Part shown: in pieces, positions 34,203 to 43,582 of the stretch
How positions within the stretch are numbered: position 1 is the stretch's first letter
How the letters are laid out: every line of letters begins with the position of its first letter
Origin: Candidatus Krumholzibacteriia bacterium
GTDB taxonomy: Bacteria > Krumholzibacteriota > Krumholzibacteriia > WVZY01 > JAKEHA01
Reading direction: 5' to 3'
Length of the DNA stretch: 64,000 bases
NCBI GenBank assembly: GCA_029865265.1
Contig: JAOUHG010000007.1
Location: 1-64,000 of the forward strand
The notes under the pieces: generated by a model
What the model was told of the DNA's origin: nothing
Database searches by the model: none
The model's input: only the letters and a program-made list of their open reading frames with translations
Translations under genes and position numbers: made by a program

Positions 34203-34376
34203 CTACGCGTCCAGGGGTTCCGCCCGTTCGATGAGCATGATCGGAATCCCGTGCTCGTTGACCGGGTACTTGATCCGGCAGCGCATGCACACAAGATGGC
34301 GTCCCTTCTCGTCCAGCACGACCTTCTCCTTGCACTTCGGACATGCCAGTATCTCCAGGAGCTCGGGTCGGAGCAT
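34203..34376 (-). CDS. Trm112-like small zinc-ribbon protein
   Basis: A 57-residue protein with two cysteine pairs, ACPKCKEKV and VCMRCRIKYPV, flanking a short beta hairpin, and the ending GIPIMLIERAEPL, all typical of the Trm112/YcaR family. Such proteins act as small partners or activators of methyltransferases (Trm112) or are found beside lipid A and cell-envelope genes in bacteria. ATG at 34376 with GAGG 8 bp upstream; a GTG three codons earlier is possible. Own promoter in the gap after accA. The partner is unknown. Confidence 0.85.
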   Translation of the reverse strand: MLRPELLEILACPKCKEKVVLDEKGRHLVCMRCRIKYPVNEHGIPIMLIERAEPLDA

Positions 34377-34430
34377 GAGGGACACCTCGCAACGGACGGC
34401 TAGGGGCGGGATAACTCGAACTTGTCAAAT

Positions 34431-34459
34431 ATTTTACAGCGCGGCGCGGGCACGGTCAA
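34431..34459 (-). promoter_or_regulatory. Promoter upstream of the Trm112-like gene
   Basis: On the minus strand TTGACC (34459-34454), a 17-bp spacer and TAAAAT (34436-34431). The -35 box overlaps the accA stop codon (TGA inside TTGACC). It lies 55 bp before the Trm112-like ATG and is A+T-rich compared with its surroundings. It could also supply the PorU-like gene 76 bp further on. Confidence 0.7.
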
Positions 34460-35436
34460 GTCGTTTCTTGCTCGTAGAAACCCATGTTCAGGTACTTCTT
34501 CAGCCGCCGCTCGCGCAGGGTCGCGGGGCTAAGATGCGAGAGGTAATTGACTTCCTCGTACACCACCTGTCCCAGGGACTCCGCCACCGCCCCCGGATCC
34601 CGGTGCGCGCCACCGGCCGGTTCGGGGACGATACGGTCGATGATCCCAAATGAAAGCAGGTGCTTGGCCGTCAGTTTGAGCGCGTCCGCGGCCTCCTTCA
34701 CCTTGCCCTGGTCCTTCCACAGGATGGCCGCGCACCCCTCCGGGGATATCACCGAATAGATCGCGTGCTGGAGCATCAGGATCCGGTCCGACACCCCCAG
34801 CGCCAGCGCGCCACCGCTGCCGCCCTCGCCGATCACCACCGACACGATGGGAACCTTGAGCGAAGCCATCAGCTTGAGGTTCTCGGCGATGGCCAGCGCC
34901 TGCCCGCGTTCCTCGGCGCCCAGACCCGGGTACGCGCCCGGCGTGTCAATGAGGGTGACGATGGGCAGGTTGAACTTCTCCGCGAGACGCATGAGCCGGT
35001 TGGCCTTGCGGTAGCCCTCCGGATTGGGCATCCCGAAATTGCGCCGGATGTTCTCGCGCGTGTCGCGGCCCTTCTGGTGGCCGATGAGCATGATGCGCAG
35101 GTCGTTGAGCATCATGAACCCGCCCACGATGGCCTCGTCGTCGGCGAAGTAGCGGTCGCCGTGCAGTTCGGTGAACTCGCCCCCGAACGCGGTCACGTAG
35201 TCCAGGGTGTAGGGACGCTGCGGGTGCCGCGCCAGCTGCACCTGCTGCCACGCGGTGAGCCCCGAGAACACCTCGCCGCGCAGCCGGTCGGCCTTTTCGG
35301 TCAGCCGCCCCACCTCGTCGTCGACGGAGACATTCTGGACGATCGCGAGCTGCTTGAGCTCGGCGATCTTGTCCTCCAGTTCGACGATCGGCTGTTCGAA
35401 GTCCAGCACGTAACGCCGGGGAGCACGCTGTGCCAT
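34456..35436 (-). CDS. accA: Acetyl-CoA carboxylase carboxyltransferase subunit alpha
   Basis: Forms the carboxyltransferase with AccD and transfers CO2 from biotin to acetyl-CoA, the first step of fatty acid synthesis. The 326-residue protein has the usual helical N-terminus (LDFEQPIVELEDKIAELKQLA), the conserved LARHPQRPYTLDYV, GDRYFADDEAIVGGF, RRNFGMPNPEGYRKANRLM, the core TLIDTPGAYPGLGAEERGQ and the oxyanion-hole GEGGSGGALALGV. GGAGGG precedes the ATG closely. It follows the barrel protein by 29 bp and is last in the M23-dnaE-barrel-accA series. accD and accBC are not in the window; the biotin ligase that serves AccB is at 53994. Confidence 0.97.
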   Translation of the reverse strand: MAQRAPRRYVLDFEQPIVELEDKIAELKQLAIVQNVSVDDEVGRLTEKADRLRGEVFSGLTAWQQVQLARHPQRPYTLDYVTAFGGEFTELHGDRYFADDEAIVGGFMMLNDLRIMLIGHQKGRDTRENIRRNFGMPNPEGYRKANRLMRLAEKFNLPIVTLIDTPGAYPGLGAEERGQALAIAENLKLMASLKVPIVSVVIGEGGSGGALALGVSDRILMLQHAIYSVISPEGCAAILWKDQGKVKEAADALKLTAKHLLSFGIIDRIVPEPAGGAHRDPGAVAESLGQVVYEEVNYLSHLSPATLRERRLKKYLNMGFYEQETT

Positions 35437-35465
35437 ACACCCTCCGTCGGGCCCCGCGGGGGGGC

Positions 35466-36215
35466 TCAGAACCAGTTCAGGTACGTGACCTCGAGTTCCC
35501 GGCCGATCTCCGCGTCCGGGCCGAGGTTCCGGGTGAGGTCGCTGAATACTAGCATCAATTGCAGGTGGGCACCAAGCGCCACCCGGACGCCCACATCCAC
35601 GTACACCCCGCCCTCCCCGAAGCGCCCATCCGGGGTGTCGTCGTTCCAGGCCATGTCCAGATCGCCCAGCAACGAGACCGCGTTGGCGATGGTCCAGTCC
35701 GCGGCGCCGAACATGTCGGGGGCGTCGTCGCCATCCGCCGTTTCCAGACTGTAGTTGGCCCCCAGGTGGAGCGACAGATCGCCGGCGAACGAGTGCCAGT
35801 TCTTGCTCGCCACCGCGTAGACCCCGGGAGACTTGCGCTCATAGCGCTGGTAGGCGCCGTCGTACGCGTACCAGCCCTGCGAGTCGAACCCGACCGCAAC
35901 CGCCGGCCAGCGCGCCTCCTCGAGCACACGCGCGCGCACTTCGAAGCCGAGGTGATCGTTGGCGGTGGGCGAACCCGTCTCCACCAGCTTCTGCACGCCG
36001 TAGAAGACGCCCACCTGCACGCGGTCCTTGAACCCCAGCCGCACGCCTCCCTGCAGGCTGCTCTCCGGCGTCAGGCGTACCTGCACGCGATACTCGCGGT
36101 GCGGGATGATGCCGGCGATGGGATGGCCGACGTTGTCGACCGGTTGCTCGAGCCCGGCCCGCGCCACCGGCGCGGTAAGCACGCACAGCAGCGCGAACGC
36201 AGCGGCTCGCTTCAC
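35466..36215 (-). CDS. Predicted outer-membrane beta-barrel protein
   Basis: A 249-residue exported protein with a signal peptide (residues 1-20, KRAAAFALLCVLTAPVARA). The mature part shows regular amphipathic strands: REYRVQVRLTPESSLQGGVRLGF, VQVGVFYGVQKLV, LHLGANYSLETADG, and a terminal aromatic residue (TYLNWF). The segment WPAVAVGFDSQGWYAYDGAYQ resembles a motif in YjbH-type lipoprotein/porin domains, but the similarity is short. The GTG start at 36215 overlaps the dnaE stop (GTGA). I do not recognise a named family. The position between dnaE and accA suggests no particular pathway. Confidence 0.72.
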   Translation of the reverse strand: MKRAAAFALLCVLTAPVARAGLEQPVDNVGHPIAGIIPHREYRVQVRLTPESSLQGGVRLGFKDRVQVGVFYGVQKLVETGSPTANDHLGFEVRARVLEEARWPAVAVGFDSQGWYAYDGAYQRYERKSPGVYAVASKNWHSFAGDLSLHLGANYSLETADGDDAPDMFGAADWTIANAVSLLGDLDMAWNDDTPDGRFGEGGVYVDVGVRVALGAHLQLMLVFSDLTRNLGPDAEIGRELEVTYLNWF

Positions 36216-39200
36216 GCACCGATCCCCGCGGGTACCAGCCTCACGTTGCACGCACCCACCGAGGCGGACAACCCGGATACCAGCGCCGGGTCGACGAGCA
36301 CGCCCTGGCTGCGCGCGCGGATCACGTAGGAGCGGCGGCCGTTCTCCTGGATGTGAAAGAAGACCCGCGAGTCGCCCGGCCGCCCGGTGAGAACGCCCTT
36401 GAGTTCGTCCACCTTCTCCTCGCCCATGTGGTCGAGGTCGATGGTGACGTGAACTTCCTTCCACGACGGGGTCTGGTCCTCGCCCACCGAGAGCACGCTG
36501 TTGACCAGCACCTTGCCGTCGCCGCCGTTGCGCCGCGAGACACGGCCCTCCACCACCACCACGCTGTTCTCACCGATGTGACGCCGCGACTTCTCCAGAA
36601 CATCCGCGAACATCACCACCTCCGCCTGACCCTCCGGGTCCTCGATGGTGACGAACGCCATCTGGCGCTGGTTGCGATCGGTGGTGAGTTTGACCGCCGT
36701 CACCATGCCGCCGATCAACGCGCGCTCGCCGCCGGGCATGTCGCGCAACTCGCGCGAGGTGGTGGTGCGGATCATGGTGATCAGATCGCGGTAGCGATCG
36801 AGCGGGTGACCGGAGAGAAAGAATCCCAGCGATTCCTTCTCCTTCTGCAACTGTTCCTGCGCGGTCCACGGCGCCACCTCCGGCAGCGGGGCCTCGTCCG
36901 GCTCCTCGCTCTCGCCGAACAGGCTGGACTGGCCGAGAGCCTGGTCGCGGAAGCGGCGCGCGGCCCGCTCCGTCACCGTCTCCAGCGCGGCCAGCTTCTG
37001 CGCGCGGTGGCCGGGCAGCGCGTCCAGCGCCCCGGCTGCGATCAGGCTCTCGTACACGCGCCGCGTCACCAGGCGGCTGTTGATACGCCCGCACAGGTTT
37101 TCCAGGGAGCGGAACGCCCCCGCCTCGCTGCGCTCGGCCACGATCGTCTCCACCGCGGCCATGCCCACGTTCTTGACCGCACCCAGTCCATAGTAGATAC
37201 GCCCCTCGCGCGCGCGGAACTCGGGGTGGCATGTGTTGATGTTGGGCGGCACCACCTCCACGCCGCACTCGCGGCACTCCTCCATCAGCACGGTGATGCG
37301 GTCGGTGTCGTCGATTTCGCTGGAGAGCGTCGCCGCCATGAACTCGGCCGGGTAGTGCGCCTTGATGAAACCGGTGCGGATGGAGAGCACGGCATAGGCC
37401 GCACTGTGCGACTTGTTGAACCCGTACTCGGCGAACTTCTCCATCTGCGAGAAGATCTTTTCCGCGGTCGACCTGGCGATGCCACGCGCACGCGCGCCCT
37501 CGATGAACTGCTTGCGCTGCTCGGCCATCACGTCCTTCTGCTTCTTGCCCATGGCCTTGCGCAGCAGGTCGGCCTCGCCCAGCGAGAACCCGGCCAGGTC
37601 GCTGGCGATGCGCATCACCTGCTCCTGGTACAGAATGACCCCGTAGGTGTCGCGCAGGATGGGCTCGAGCAGCTCGTGCTCGTAGGCGATCTCCTTGCGT
37701 GCATGCTTGCAGTCCACGAAGTGCGTCACCATGCCGCTGCCCAGCGGGCCCGGGCGGTAGAGCGCGTTCACCGCCACCACGTCGTGGAACCCGGTGGGTC
37801 TGAGGTTGGTCAAGAGCTCGCGCATGCCGGAGCTCTCCAGCTGAAAGACGCCCACCGTGCGCCCGGAGCGCAGCAGTTCGTAGGTCTTCTCGTCCTCGAG
37901 CGGGATGTCCTCGGGGCGGATGCGCCGCCCGTGGTTCTCCTCCACCATGCGCAGCGCCTTGTCGATCACGGTGAGCGTGCGCAGGCCCAGCACGTCGATC
38001 TTGAGCAGACCGATGGCGTCGATGCTCTTCATGTCGTACTGGGTGGTGATTTCGTCGCGATTCGACTTGTAGAGCGGCACGTGGTTGACCAGCGGCGTCG
38101 GCGTGATGATCATGCCCGCCGCATGCGTCGACGCGTGGCGCGAAATGCCCTCCAGGGTGAGCGAGAGTTTCATCAGCCGTGCGTAGTCGGCGCTGTTGTC
38201 CACCAGGGTCTTGAGTTCGGAGATGTTCTCCAGCGACTCGCGCAACGATGTCCCGGTGACGCCGGGGATGAGCTTGGCGATGCGGTCGACCTCGTCGTAG
38301 GGCACCTTGAGCACCCGCCCAACGTCGCGCACCACCGCGCGCGCGGCCATGGTGCCGAAGGTGATGATCTGACAGACGTTGTCCTGGCCATAGCGGTCGA
38401 TCACATAACGAATCACTTCGTCGCGGCGCTCGAAGCAGAAGTCGATGTCGATGTCGGGCATGCTGACGCGCTCGGGGTTGAGCATGCGCTCGAAGAGCAG
38501 GCCGTGCGCCAGCGGGTCGACGTCGGTGATCCCCAGCGCATACGTCACCAGGCTGCCCGCCGCACTGCCGCGACCCGGCCCCACCGGAATATCCCTTTCG
38601 CGCGCGTGATGGACGATATCGCGCACGATCAGGAAGTACCCGTCGAAACCCATCTTGGCGATCACCGACAACTCGAAGTCGAGGCGTTTGCGCGTCGCTT
38701 CGGATACGTCGCCGTAACGCTGCGCCGCCCCCTCGAAGGCGAGGTGGCGCAGGTAGTCGCCGTTGCTCGCGAACCCCTCCGGCAGCGGGAAGCGCGGCAG
38801 GTGCAGCTCCCCCTCCTTGAGTTCCACATCGCACCGCTCAGCGATTGCCACCGTATTCTCCAGCGCCTGTGGATCGTCCGGGAACAACGCCGCCATCTCC
38901 GCCGGCGTCTTGAAGAACAGTTCGGTGGTGCTGAAGCGGAAGCGCTTGGGGTCGTCCATGTCGCTGCCGGTCTGCAGGCACAGGAGCGCCTCCTGCGCCT
39001 CCGCGTCCTCGCGGTCCAGGTAGTGGACGTCGTTGGACACGATCAGCGGGATGCCGGTATCGGCGCTCAGGCGCCGGTAGATCTCGTTGAGCTGCTTTTG
39101 CGGCTCCAGCCCGTGGTCCTGCATTTCGATGTAGTAGTTGCCCGCGCCGAAGACGTCGCGGTACCGGCAGGCAAACGCCTTGGCAGCTTCGTAGCCGTCG

Positions 39201-39655
39201 TTGAGCGCGAGTTGCGCCACCGTGCCGCGCAGGCAGGCGGTGGTACCGATGAGTCCGTCCGCGTGGCTCTGCAGGGTTTCGAAATCGATGCGCGGCTTGT
39301 AGTAGAAGCCCTCGAGGTAAGCGATGGAGGAGAGCTTGATCAGGTTGTGGTAGCCGTCGAGATTGCGCGCCAGCAGGATGAGATGGTCGGTCTGCGAGGG
39401 CTCGCCCTTCTTGCGGCCCCGGTCGTGGCGGCTGCCGCGCGTTATGTACGCCTCCATGCCCAGGATGGGCTTGATGCCGGCGCGTTTGGCCGCCTTGTAG
39501 AAATGGATCATGCCGAAGAGGTTGCCGTGGTCGGTGAGCGCAACCGCGGGCATGTCCAGGTCCTTCGCGCGGCGCACCAGGTTCTTCACCTTGATGGAGC
39601 CGTCGAGCAGGCTGTACTCCGAGTGCGCGTGCAGATGTACGAATGGAGCAGACAT
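36212..39655 (-). CDS. dnaE: DNA polymerase III alpha subunit
   Basis: The replicative polymerase. The 1147-residue protein has an N-terminal PHP domain (VHLHAHSEYSLLDGSIK at residues 5-21; TDHGNLFGMIHFY), the catalytic core with the metal-binding triad in MPDIDIDFCFERRDEV, GPGRGSAAGSLVTYALGITDVDP, helix-hairpin-helix and tandem finger regions, and a C-terminal OB domain (RALIGGMVTAVKL through FVTIEDPEGQAEVVMF). The length and absence of an exonuclease insertion identify it as DnaE1 rather than PolC. The ATG is at 39655; the upstream 25 codons are non-homologous. It follows the M23 gene by 16 bp. Confidence 0.97.
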   Translation of the reverse strand: MSAPFVHLHAHSEYSLLDGSIKVKNLVRRAKDLDMPAVALTDHGNLFGMIHFYKAAKRAGIKPILGMEAYITRGSRHDRGRKKGEPSQTDHLILLARNLDGYHNLIKLSSIAYLEGFYYKPRIDFETLQSHADGLIGTTACLRGTVAQLALNDGYEAAKAFACRYRDVFGAGNYYIEMQDHGLEPQKQLNEIYRRLSADTGIPLIVSNDVHYLDREDAEAQEALLCLQTGSDMDDPKRFRFSTTELFFKTPAEMAALFPDDPQALENTVAIAERCDVELKEGELHLPRFPLPEGFASNGDYLRHLAFEGAAQRYGDVSEATRKRLDFELSVIAKMGFDGYFLIVRDIVHHARERDIPVGPGRGSAAGSLVTYALGITDVDPLAHGLLFERMLNPERVSMPDIDIDFCFERRDEVIRYVIDRYGQDNVCQIITFGTMAARAVVRDVGRVLKVPYDEVDRIAKLIPGVTGTSLRESLENISELKTLVDNSADYARLMKLSLTLEGISRHASTHAAGMIITPTPLVNHVPLYKSNRDEITTQYDMKSIDAIGLLKIDVLGLRTLTVIDKALRMVEENHGRRIRPEDIPLEDEKTYELLRSGRTVGVFQLESSGMRELLTNLRPTGFHDVVAVNALYRPGPLGSGMVTHFVDCKHARKEIAYEHELLEPILRDTYGVILYQEQVMRIASDLAGFSLGEADLLRKAMGKKQKDVMAEQRKQFIEGARARGIARSTAEKIFSQMEKFAEYGFNKSHSAAYAVLSIRTGFIKAHYPAEFMAATLSSEIDDTDRITVLMEECRECGVEVVPPNINTCHPEFRAREGRIYYGLGAVKNVGMAAVETIVAERSEAGAFRSLENLCGRINSRLVTRRVYESLIAAGALDALPGHRAQKLAALETVTERAARRFRDQALGQSSLFGESEEPDEAPLPEVAPWTAQEQLQKEKESLGFFLSGHPLDRYRDLITMIRTTTSRELRDMPGGERALIGGMVTAVKLTTDRNQRQMAFVTIEDPEGQAEVVMFADVLEKSRRHIGENSVVVVEGRVSRRNGGDGKVLVNSVLSVGEDQTPSWKEVHVTIDLDHMGEEKVDELKGVLTGRPGDSRVFFHIQENGRRSYVIRARSQGVLVDPALVSGLSASVGACNVRLVPAGIGA

Positions 39656-39671
39656 GAAAGGAAGCGCTGCT

Positions 39672-41570
39672 TCAGCGCGAATCGAAAACGACCGTCGCGT
39701 CGGCGACGGACTGGTTGCCGGCCTTGTCAAACACGACCACGTGGACGGGTTGTGGTCCGATTATAGGTTCGCCCCGCAGGGTCACAACGATTTTTTTCTT
39801 TGCGAAATCCCAGCGTGCGTAACGTTCGCGCCCGCCCACGGTAACGGTGATCCGCGTATCGTCGATTCCCGAGCCCCGGTCCTCCACCGGCACCAGAATC
39901 TCCGCAACCGGCAACCCGGTGGCGTAGGACGCCGGCCACGCGAGCTGCGGCGCGCCCAGCCACGGCGGCGTGCCGTCGCGCAGCACCGCAAAGACACCGG
40001 GCCGCGTGGAGCGCGCGGTGATACCCGCCGCGTCGCGCGCCCCGCCCAGGAAGGACCAGGTCCGCTTGCGGTCGTCAAACCGGTACACCGCGTCGCGCTC
40101 GCCGCACCCGGGGGCCTCGATGCGCAAGTCGAACCCGCGGCGCGTCACCCAGCCGGCCGGTCCCACCCGCACCGGGTCGCCGACGGAGACCAGGCCGTTG
40201 GCCGTCTTGGCGTGCTCCGTCTGCGCCCGCGTCACGAACACCACCCCGTCGCCGAAGAGTGTTCCCGGCGCAACCGAGACCGTCACCCCCAGCGCCGGGA
40301 CCTCCACGTCACCGGCGCCCCCGCGCACGAAACCAGTCACGTACACGGTGGCGGTGTCGCCGCCCGCCCCGCCCGGCAGGGCGCGCACGCGGCCTGCCAG
40401 TTCGACCGCCCGTACCACCACCGTGTCCATGACCGCGGCGAAGCCGTCGGCAAAAAAGGCCCCCGCCAGGTCCGGCGCCAGCACGGGATCGCGCGGCCCG
40501 GCGCGCGGCGGGCGTCCGCCCGTACCCGCCGGCGTATCGACATAGCGGAACGTGACCTCCGCGTGGTTTCCCGCCGTGTCCAGCGCCACCACGCGCGCGC
40601 TGTGAACCTTCCCGGCCGGCCCGGCCGGCAGGCTGCCTCCGCCCGGGAACTCCCTCCCGTCGAGGGTCTCCCCGTCGCGCTGGTACAGTTCGAAGAACGT
40701 CACCCCGCGCGCGCGGTTGGCACCGGCGTGGTAGAGCAGGTCGACCTCACCCGCATCCGCGAACGCAAACCGGTCCAGGACGATGCGCGCCACGAGCGAG
40801 TCGTCCGCCCACACCTGCATCTCGTACGGGGCGAGCCGCCCGGAGGCGGCGTTGAGCCGGTCGATGACGCTCGCCGCAACCCCCACCCGGCCCGAGATGC
40901 GCAGCGTATCCGCGATGGCGTAGCGCCCCCCACCCGCACGGCGCGGCACCAGCTCCAGGGGCTGCAGGACACCCTCCACCCGCGCCGCCGGGTCCAGCGG
41001 CACCAGCGCGAGCCTGGAAAAGACGGGACGCTCGCGGTCGGTCACCGCGAATCCGCGCCGGAACGGGTTGATGGCCAGGTCGCCGGAGCGGGTTTCGAAG
41101 TGCAGGTGCGGCCCGGCGGTGCCGGTGGCGCCGGACCACGCGATCACGTCCCCGCTCGCCACCCGCAGCGCCCCCGGCGCCAGGTGAAAATCCACGTTGT
41201 ATCGCCCCGCGCGGCGCTGGGCGGCCGCGAGCGAGTCCTCCAGCGCGGGCATGAACTCGGCGAGGTGCGCGTACACCACCTCGTCGCCATCGTCGAGCAT
41301 CACGTGCAGCGCCTTGCCGTACCCGAGCGAACCGGCGCGCACCCGCGACACCCACCCGTCGCCGACAGCACGGCACGCCACGCCCTCGCGGCCGTAGGTG
41401 CGCACGTCGATCCCCGCGTGGAAACGGCCGTCGCGGTACTCGCAGAAGTTCGATGAGACCGCCTGGCCCAGCGGCACCGGCCACGGGCGCCGCCCGGCGT
41501 CGTCGCCGGCGAAAGCGGCGGTCGCGGCGCAAACGAGCGCAACAAAGAGGAAACGCGGGGTCGTGTTCAT
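39672..41570 (-). CDS. Exported M23-family peptidase with large C-terminal extension
   Basis: A 632-residue protein with a signal peptide (1-21). The N-terminal third holds a LytM/M23 zinc endopeptidase domain: the zinc ligands are in FHAGIDVRTYG (HxxxD) and GPHLHFETRSGD (HxH), and the fold motif VVYAHLAEF is present. The remaining ~430 residues are beta-rich, Ig-like domains (for example VALDTAGNHAEVTFRYVDT and a final VHVVVFDKAGNQSVADATV), uncommon on M23 enzymes and suggestive of surface or peptidoglycan/protein anchoring. It would cleave peptidoglycan cross-links or act as an activator. First gene of the M23-dnaE-barrel-accA series, from a promoter 25 bp upstream. Confidence 0.88.
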   Translation of the reverse strand: MNTTPRFLFVALVCAATAAFAGDDAGRRPWPVPLGQAVSSNFCEYRDGRFHAGIDVRTYGREGVACRAVGDGWVSRVRAGSLGYGKALHVMLDDGDEVVYAHLAEFMPALEDSLAAAQRRAGRYNVDFHLAPGALRVASGDVIAWSGATGTAGPHLHFETRSGDLAINPFRRGFAVTDRERPVFSRLALVPLDPAARVEGVLQPLELVPRRAGGGRYAIADTLRISGRVGVAASVIDRLNAASGRLAPYEMQVWADDSLVARIVLDRFAFADAGEVDLLYHAGANRARGVTFFELYQRDGETLDGREFPGGGSLPAGPAGKVHSARVVALDTAGNHAEVTFRYVDTPAGTGGRPPRAGPRDPVLAPDLAGAFFADGFAAVMDTVVVRAVELAGRVRALPGGAGGDTATVYVTGFVRGGAGDVEVPALGVTVSVAPGTLFGDGVVFVTRAQTEHAKTANGLVSVGDPVRVGPAGWVTRRGFDLRIEAPGCGERDAVYRFDDRKRTWSFLGGARDAAGITARSTRPGVFAVLRDGTPPWLGAPQLAWPASYATGLPVAEILVPVEDRGSGIDDTRITVTVGGRERYARWDFAKKKIVVTLRGEPIIGPQPVHVVVFDKAGNQSVADATVVFDSR

Positions 41571-41594
41571 TGTAAAAGGGCCGACGGTCGCGCC

Positions 41595-41623
41595 ACGCTA
41601 CCACCCGCGACCGATGGTGTCAA
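41595..41623 (-). promoter_or_regulatory. Promoter of the M23-dnaE series
   Basis: On the minus strand TTGACA (41623-41618), a 17-bp spacer and TAGCGT (41600-41595), 25 bp before the M23 start codon. It is back-to-back with the ppiD-like promoter on the other strand; the two -35 boxes are only 28 bp apart. Confidence 0.65.
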
Positions 41624-41651
41624 AAGTCCGTTGCGGGGCTGCGGGGCACGC

Positions 41652-41680
41652 TTGTCAGCGGCCGTATCCTGTGCTATCTT
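41652..41680 (+). promoter_or_regulatory. Promoter of the PpiD-like gene
   Basis: TTGTCA (41652-41657), a 17-bp spacer and TATCTT (41675-41680), about 55 bp before the ATG. The hexamers differ from the consensus in one and two positions respectively. It forms the plus-strand half of a divergent promoter region. Confidence 0.6.
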
Positions 41681-41735
41681 CACCGCTTGGCGTTTTTTCA
41701 TCCTCGTAGACCGATCCGGGAGTTGTGATGTCGAT

Positions 41736-43529
41736 ATGATGAAGCAGATGCGTGAGAACACCAAGATCATCCTTTGGGTGGTGGTCGTGGCGTTCGTCAT
41801 CACGATCTTCGCCGTCTGGGGGCTCGACCTCCAGTCCGGAGGAATGACCCAGAAGCAGACCCTGGTGGGCCGCGTGAACGGCGTGCCCGTCACGCCGCAG
41901 GCGTACCAGTCCGTTTATACCCAGATGGCGCAACAGTTCCGCGCCTCGAGCCCCAATGGAGAGCTCAGCAGCATGCAGCAGGAGATGCTGCGTGACCAGG
42001 CGTGGGAGAACATCGTCAGCAACATCCTCACCTCCGAGCAGATCAAACAACTCGGCATCACGGTGAGCGACGAAGAGGTGCTCAACGCCATCCGCACCTC
42101 GCCGCCACCGGAGGTGCAGCAGTACTTCAGTGACGAGAACGGCAACTTCGACTACGCCGCGTATCAGTCGGCGCTCAACAACCCCGAGGCCGACTGGACC
42201 GCGGTGGAGGATCTGGTGCGCCAGCGCATCCCCGTGCTCAAGCTCAACCAGTACCTGATGTCACAGGTGCACGTCTCGGCCGCCGAGGTACGGCGCGCGT
42301 TCGACGAGGAGACGGTGAAGCTGGTGGCGCGCTACGTCAGTTTCCCCATCGATGGCGAGGACATCGGCGACTGGACGCCCTCCGACGAGGACGTGGCGGC
42401 GTACTACCAGAAGCACCTGGACCGCTACCAGCAGCCGGAGAAGGCCTCGCTGCAGGTGGTGCGGTTGCCGCGGGTTCCCTCCGACCGCGACCGCTCCGAT
42501 CTGGTCTACACCGCGGGAATCGTCCGCAAGCAGGCCGTTGGTGGCGAGGACTTCGCCACGCTGGCCCGGACCTATTCCGAGGCCCACACCGCCAGCGTGG
42601 GTGGCGAGACCGGTTTCCTCGGCGCCGGCCAGCGCGACGCCGTGGTGATGGACGCCGCGGCCCAGCTCAAACCCGGAGAGATCAGCGAGCCGATCCCCAC
42701 CACCGACGGTATCTACGTCATCCAGCTCATCGCTTCGCGCAAGGAGAAGGGCGAGCAGCAGGTCAACCTGCGCGAGATATACATGGAGCTCACGCCGGGC
42801 CCCGAGACCGCGGACTCGCTGGCCGCGGTGGCGCGCGACATCCACGACCAGGCGGTCGCGGCGAAGGACCTCGCGACGGCGGCCAACGCGCACGGACTCG
42901 AGGTCGTGGGCACCGATCCGTTCGCGGCCGGCATGCCCATCTCCGGGCTGGGCTTCGTGCCCGCCGTCTCGCGCTTTGCCTTCGCCGCAACACCCGGCAC
43001 CATCAGCGACGTGATCCAGGACGACAGCAATTTCTACGTGTGCCGCGTCGAGAACCGCACCCCCGCCGCGCCGCGCCCGGTGGAGGAAGTGGCGGACGTC
43101 ATCAAGCAGATGCTGTTGCGCGAGCGCAAGGTCGATTCGGCCACCCGCAAGGCGGTGGCCTTCCGCCGCACCGCCACCGTGCCCAACACACCCTTCGAGA
43201 AGGCCGCGGCCCAGTACCAGCTGACGGTGGCAAGCACGGACTCCTTCACCGTGGCCGCTCCGGTCGCCGGCATGGGCGCCCACAGCGCCTTCGCGCAGGC
43301 GGCACTCTCCACGGTGCCCGGGACGGTGTCAGCCCCGGTCGAGAGCGGCAACGCGGTCTACGTGATTCGTGTGGACGGCCGCCAGGATCCGGACGAAGCG
43401 ACGTTCCAGGCGCGCGCGCCACAGATTCGCGACCGTATCTATCAGGAGAAGGTGCAGCAGTACGTCAACTACTGGTACGCCGAGTTGCGCAAGAACAGCA
43501 CCATCGAGGATTTCCGGGAGGCATCCTGA
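41736..43529 (+). CDS. PpiD/SurA-type periplasmic peptidyl-prolyl isomerase chaperone
   Basis: A 597-residue inner-membrane-anchored foldase: one N-terminal helix (TKIILWVVVVAFVITIFAVW, residues about 9-28) followed by a SurA_N_3 chaperone domain, a parvulin domain (about 230-340: FATLARTYSEAHTASVGGETGFLG, IPTTDGIYVIQLIASRKEKG) and a second degenerate parvulin-like C-terminal domain ending in EKVQQYVNYWYAELRKNS. The length is close to E. coli PpiD (623). It would assist outer-membrane protein folding, relevant to the many barrels nearby. ATG at 41736 (a second ATG immediately follows); the ribosome site GGGAG is 13 bp away, longer than usual. First plus-strand gene; ended by a strong terminator. 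Confidence 0.88.
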   Translation: MMKQMRENTKIILWVVVVAFVITIFAVWGLDLQSGGMTQKQTLVGRVNGVPVTPQAYQSVYTQMAQQFRASSPNGELSSMQQEMLRDQAWENIVSNILTSEQIKQLGITVSDEEVLNAIRTSPPPEVQQYFSDENGNFDYAAYQSALNNPEADWTAVEDLVRQRIPVLKLNQYLMSQVHVSAAEVRRAFDEETVKLVARYVSFPIDGEDIGDWTPSDEDVAAYYQKHLDRYQQPEKASLQVVRLPRVPSDRDRSDLVYTAGIVRKQAVGGEDFATLARTYSEAHTASVGGETGFLGAGQRDAVVMDAAAQLKPGEISEPIPTTDGIYVIQLIASRKEKGEQQVNLREIYMELTPGPETADSLAAVARDIHDQAVAAKDLATAANAHGLEVVGTDPFAAGMPISGLGFVPAVSRFAFAATPGTISDVIQDDSNFYVCRVENRTPAAPRPVEEVADVIKQMLLRERKVDSATRKAVAFRRTATVPNTPFEKAAAQYQLTVASTDSFTVAAPVAGMGAHSAFAQAALSTVPGTVSAPVESGNAVYVIRVDGRQDPDEATFQARAPQIRDRIYQEKVQQYVNYWYAELRKNSTIEDFREAS

Positions 43530-43543
43530 AGCGGAGCGGCGGA

Positions 43544-43579
43544 TAAAAAAAAGCCCGGCCATCCGGCCGGGCTTTTTTC
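43544..43579. terminator. Bidirectional intrinsic terminator
   Basis: A perfect 8-bp stem (gcccggcc / ggccgggc) with a 3-base loop, bordered on the left by a run of eight A and on the right by six T, so it works on both strands. It separates the convergent PpiD-like (plus, ends 43529) and tatA (minus, ends 43583) genes. It is the best terminator in the window. Confidence 0.95.
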
Positions 43580-43582
43580 TGC

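Noticed and set aside
36353-39766. 1137-codon plus-strand frame opposite dnaE
   Set aside because: dnaE on the minus strand is complete and highly conserved; the antisense product shows only low-complexity Leu/His/Gln-rich sequence.
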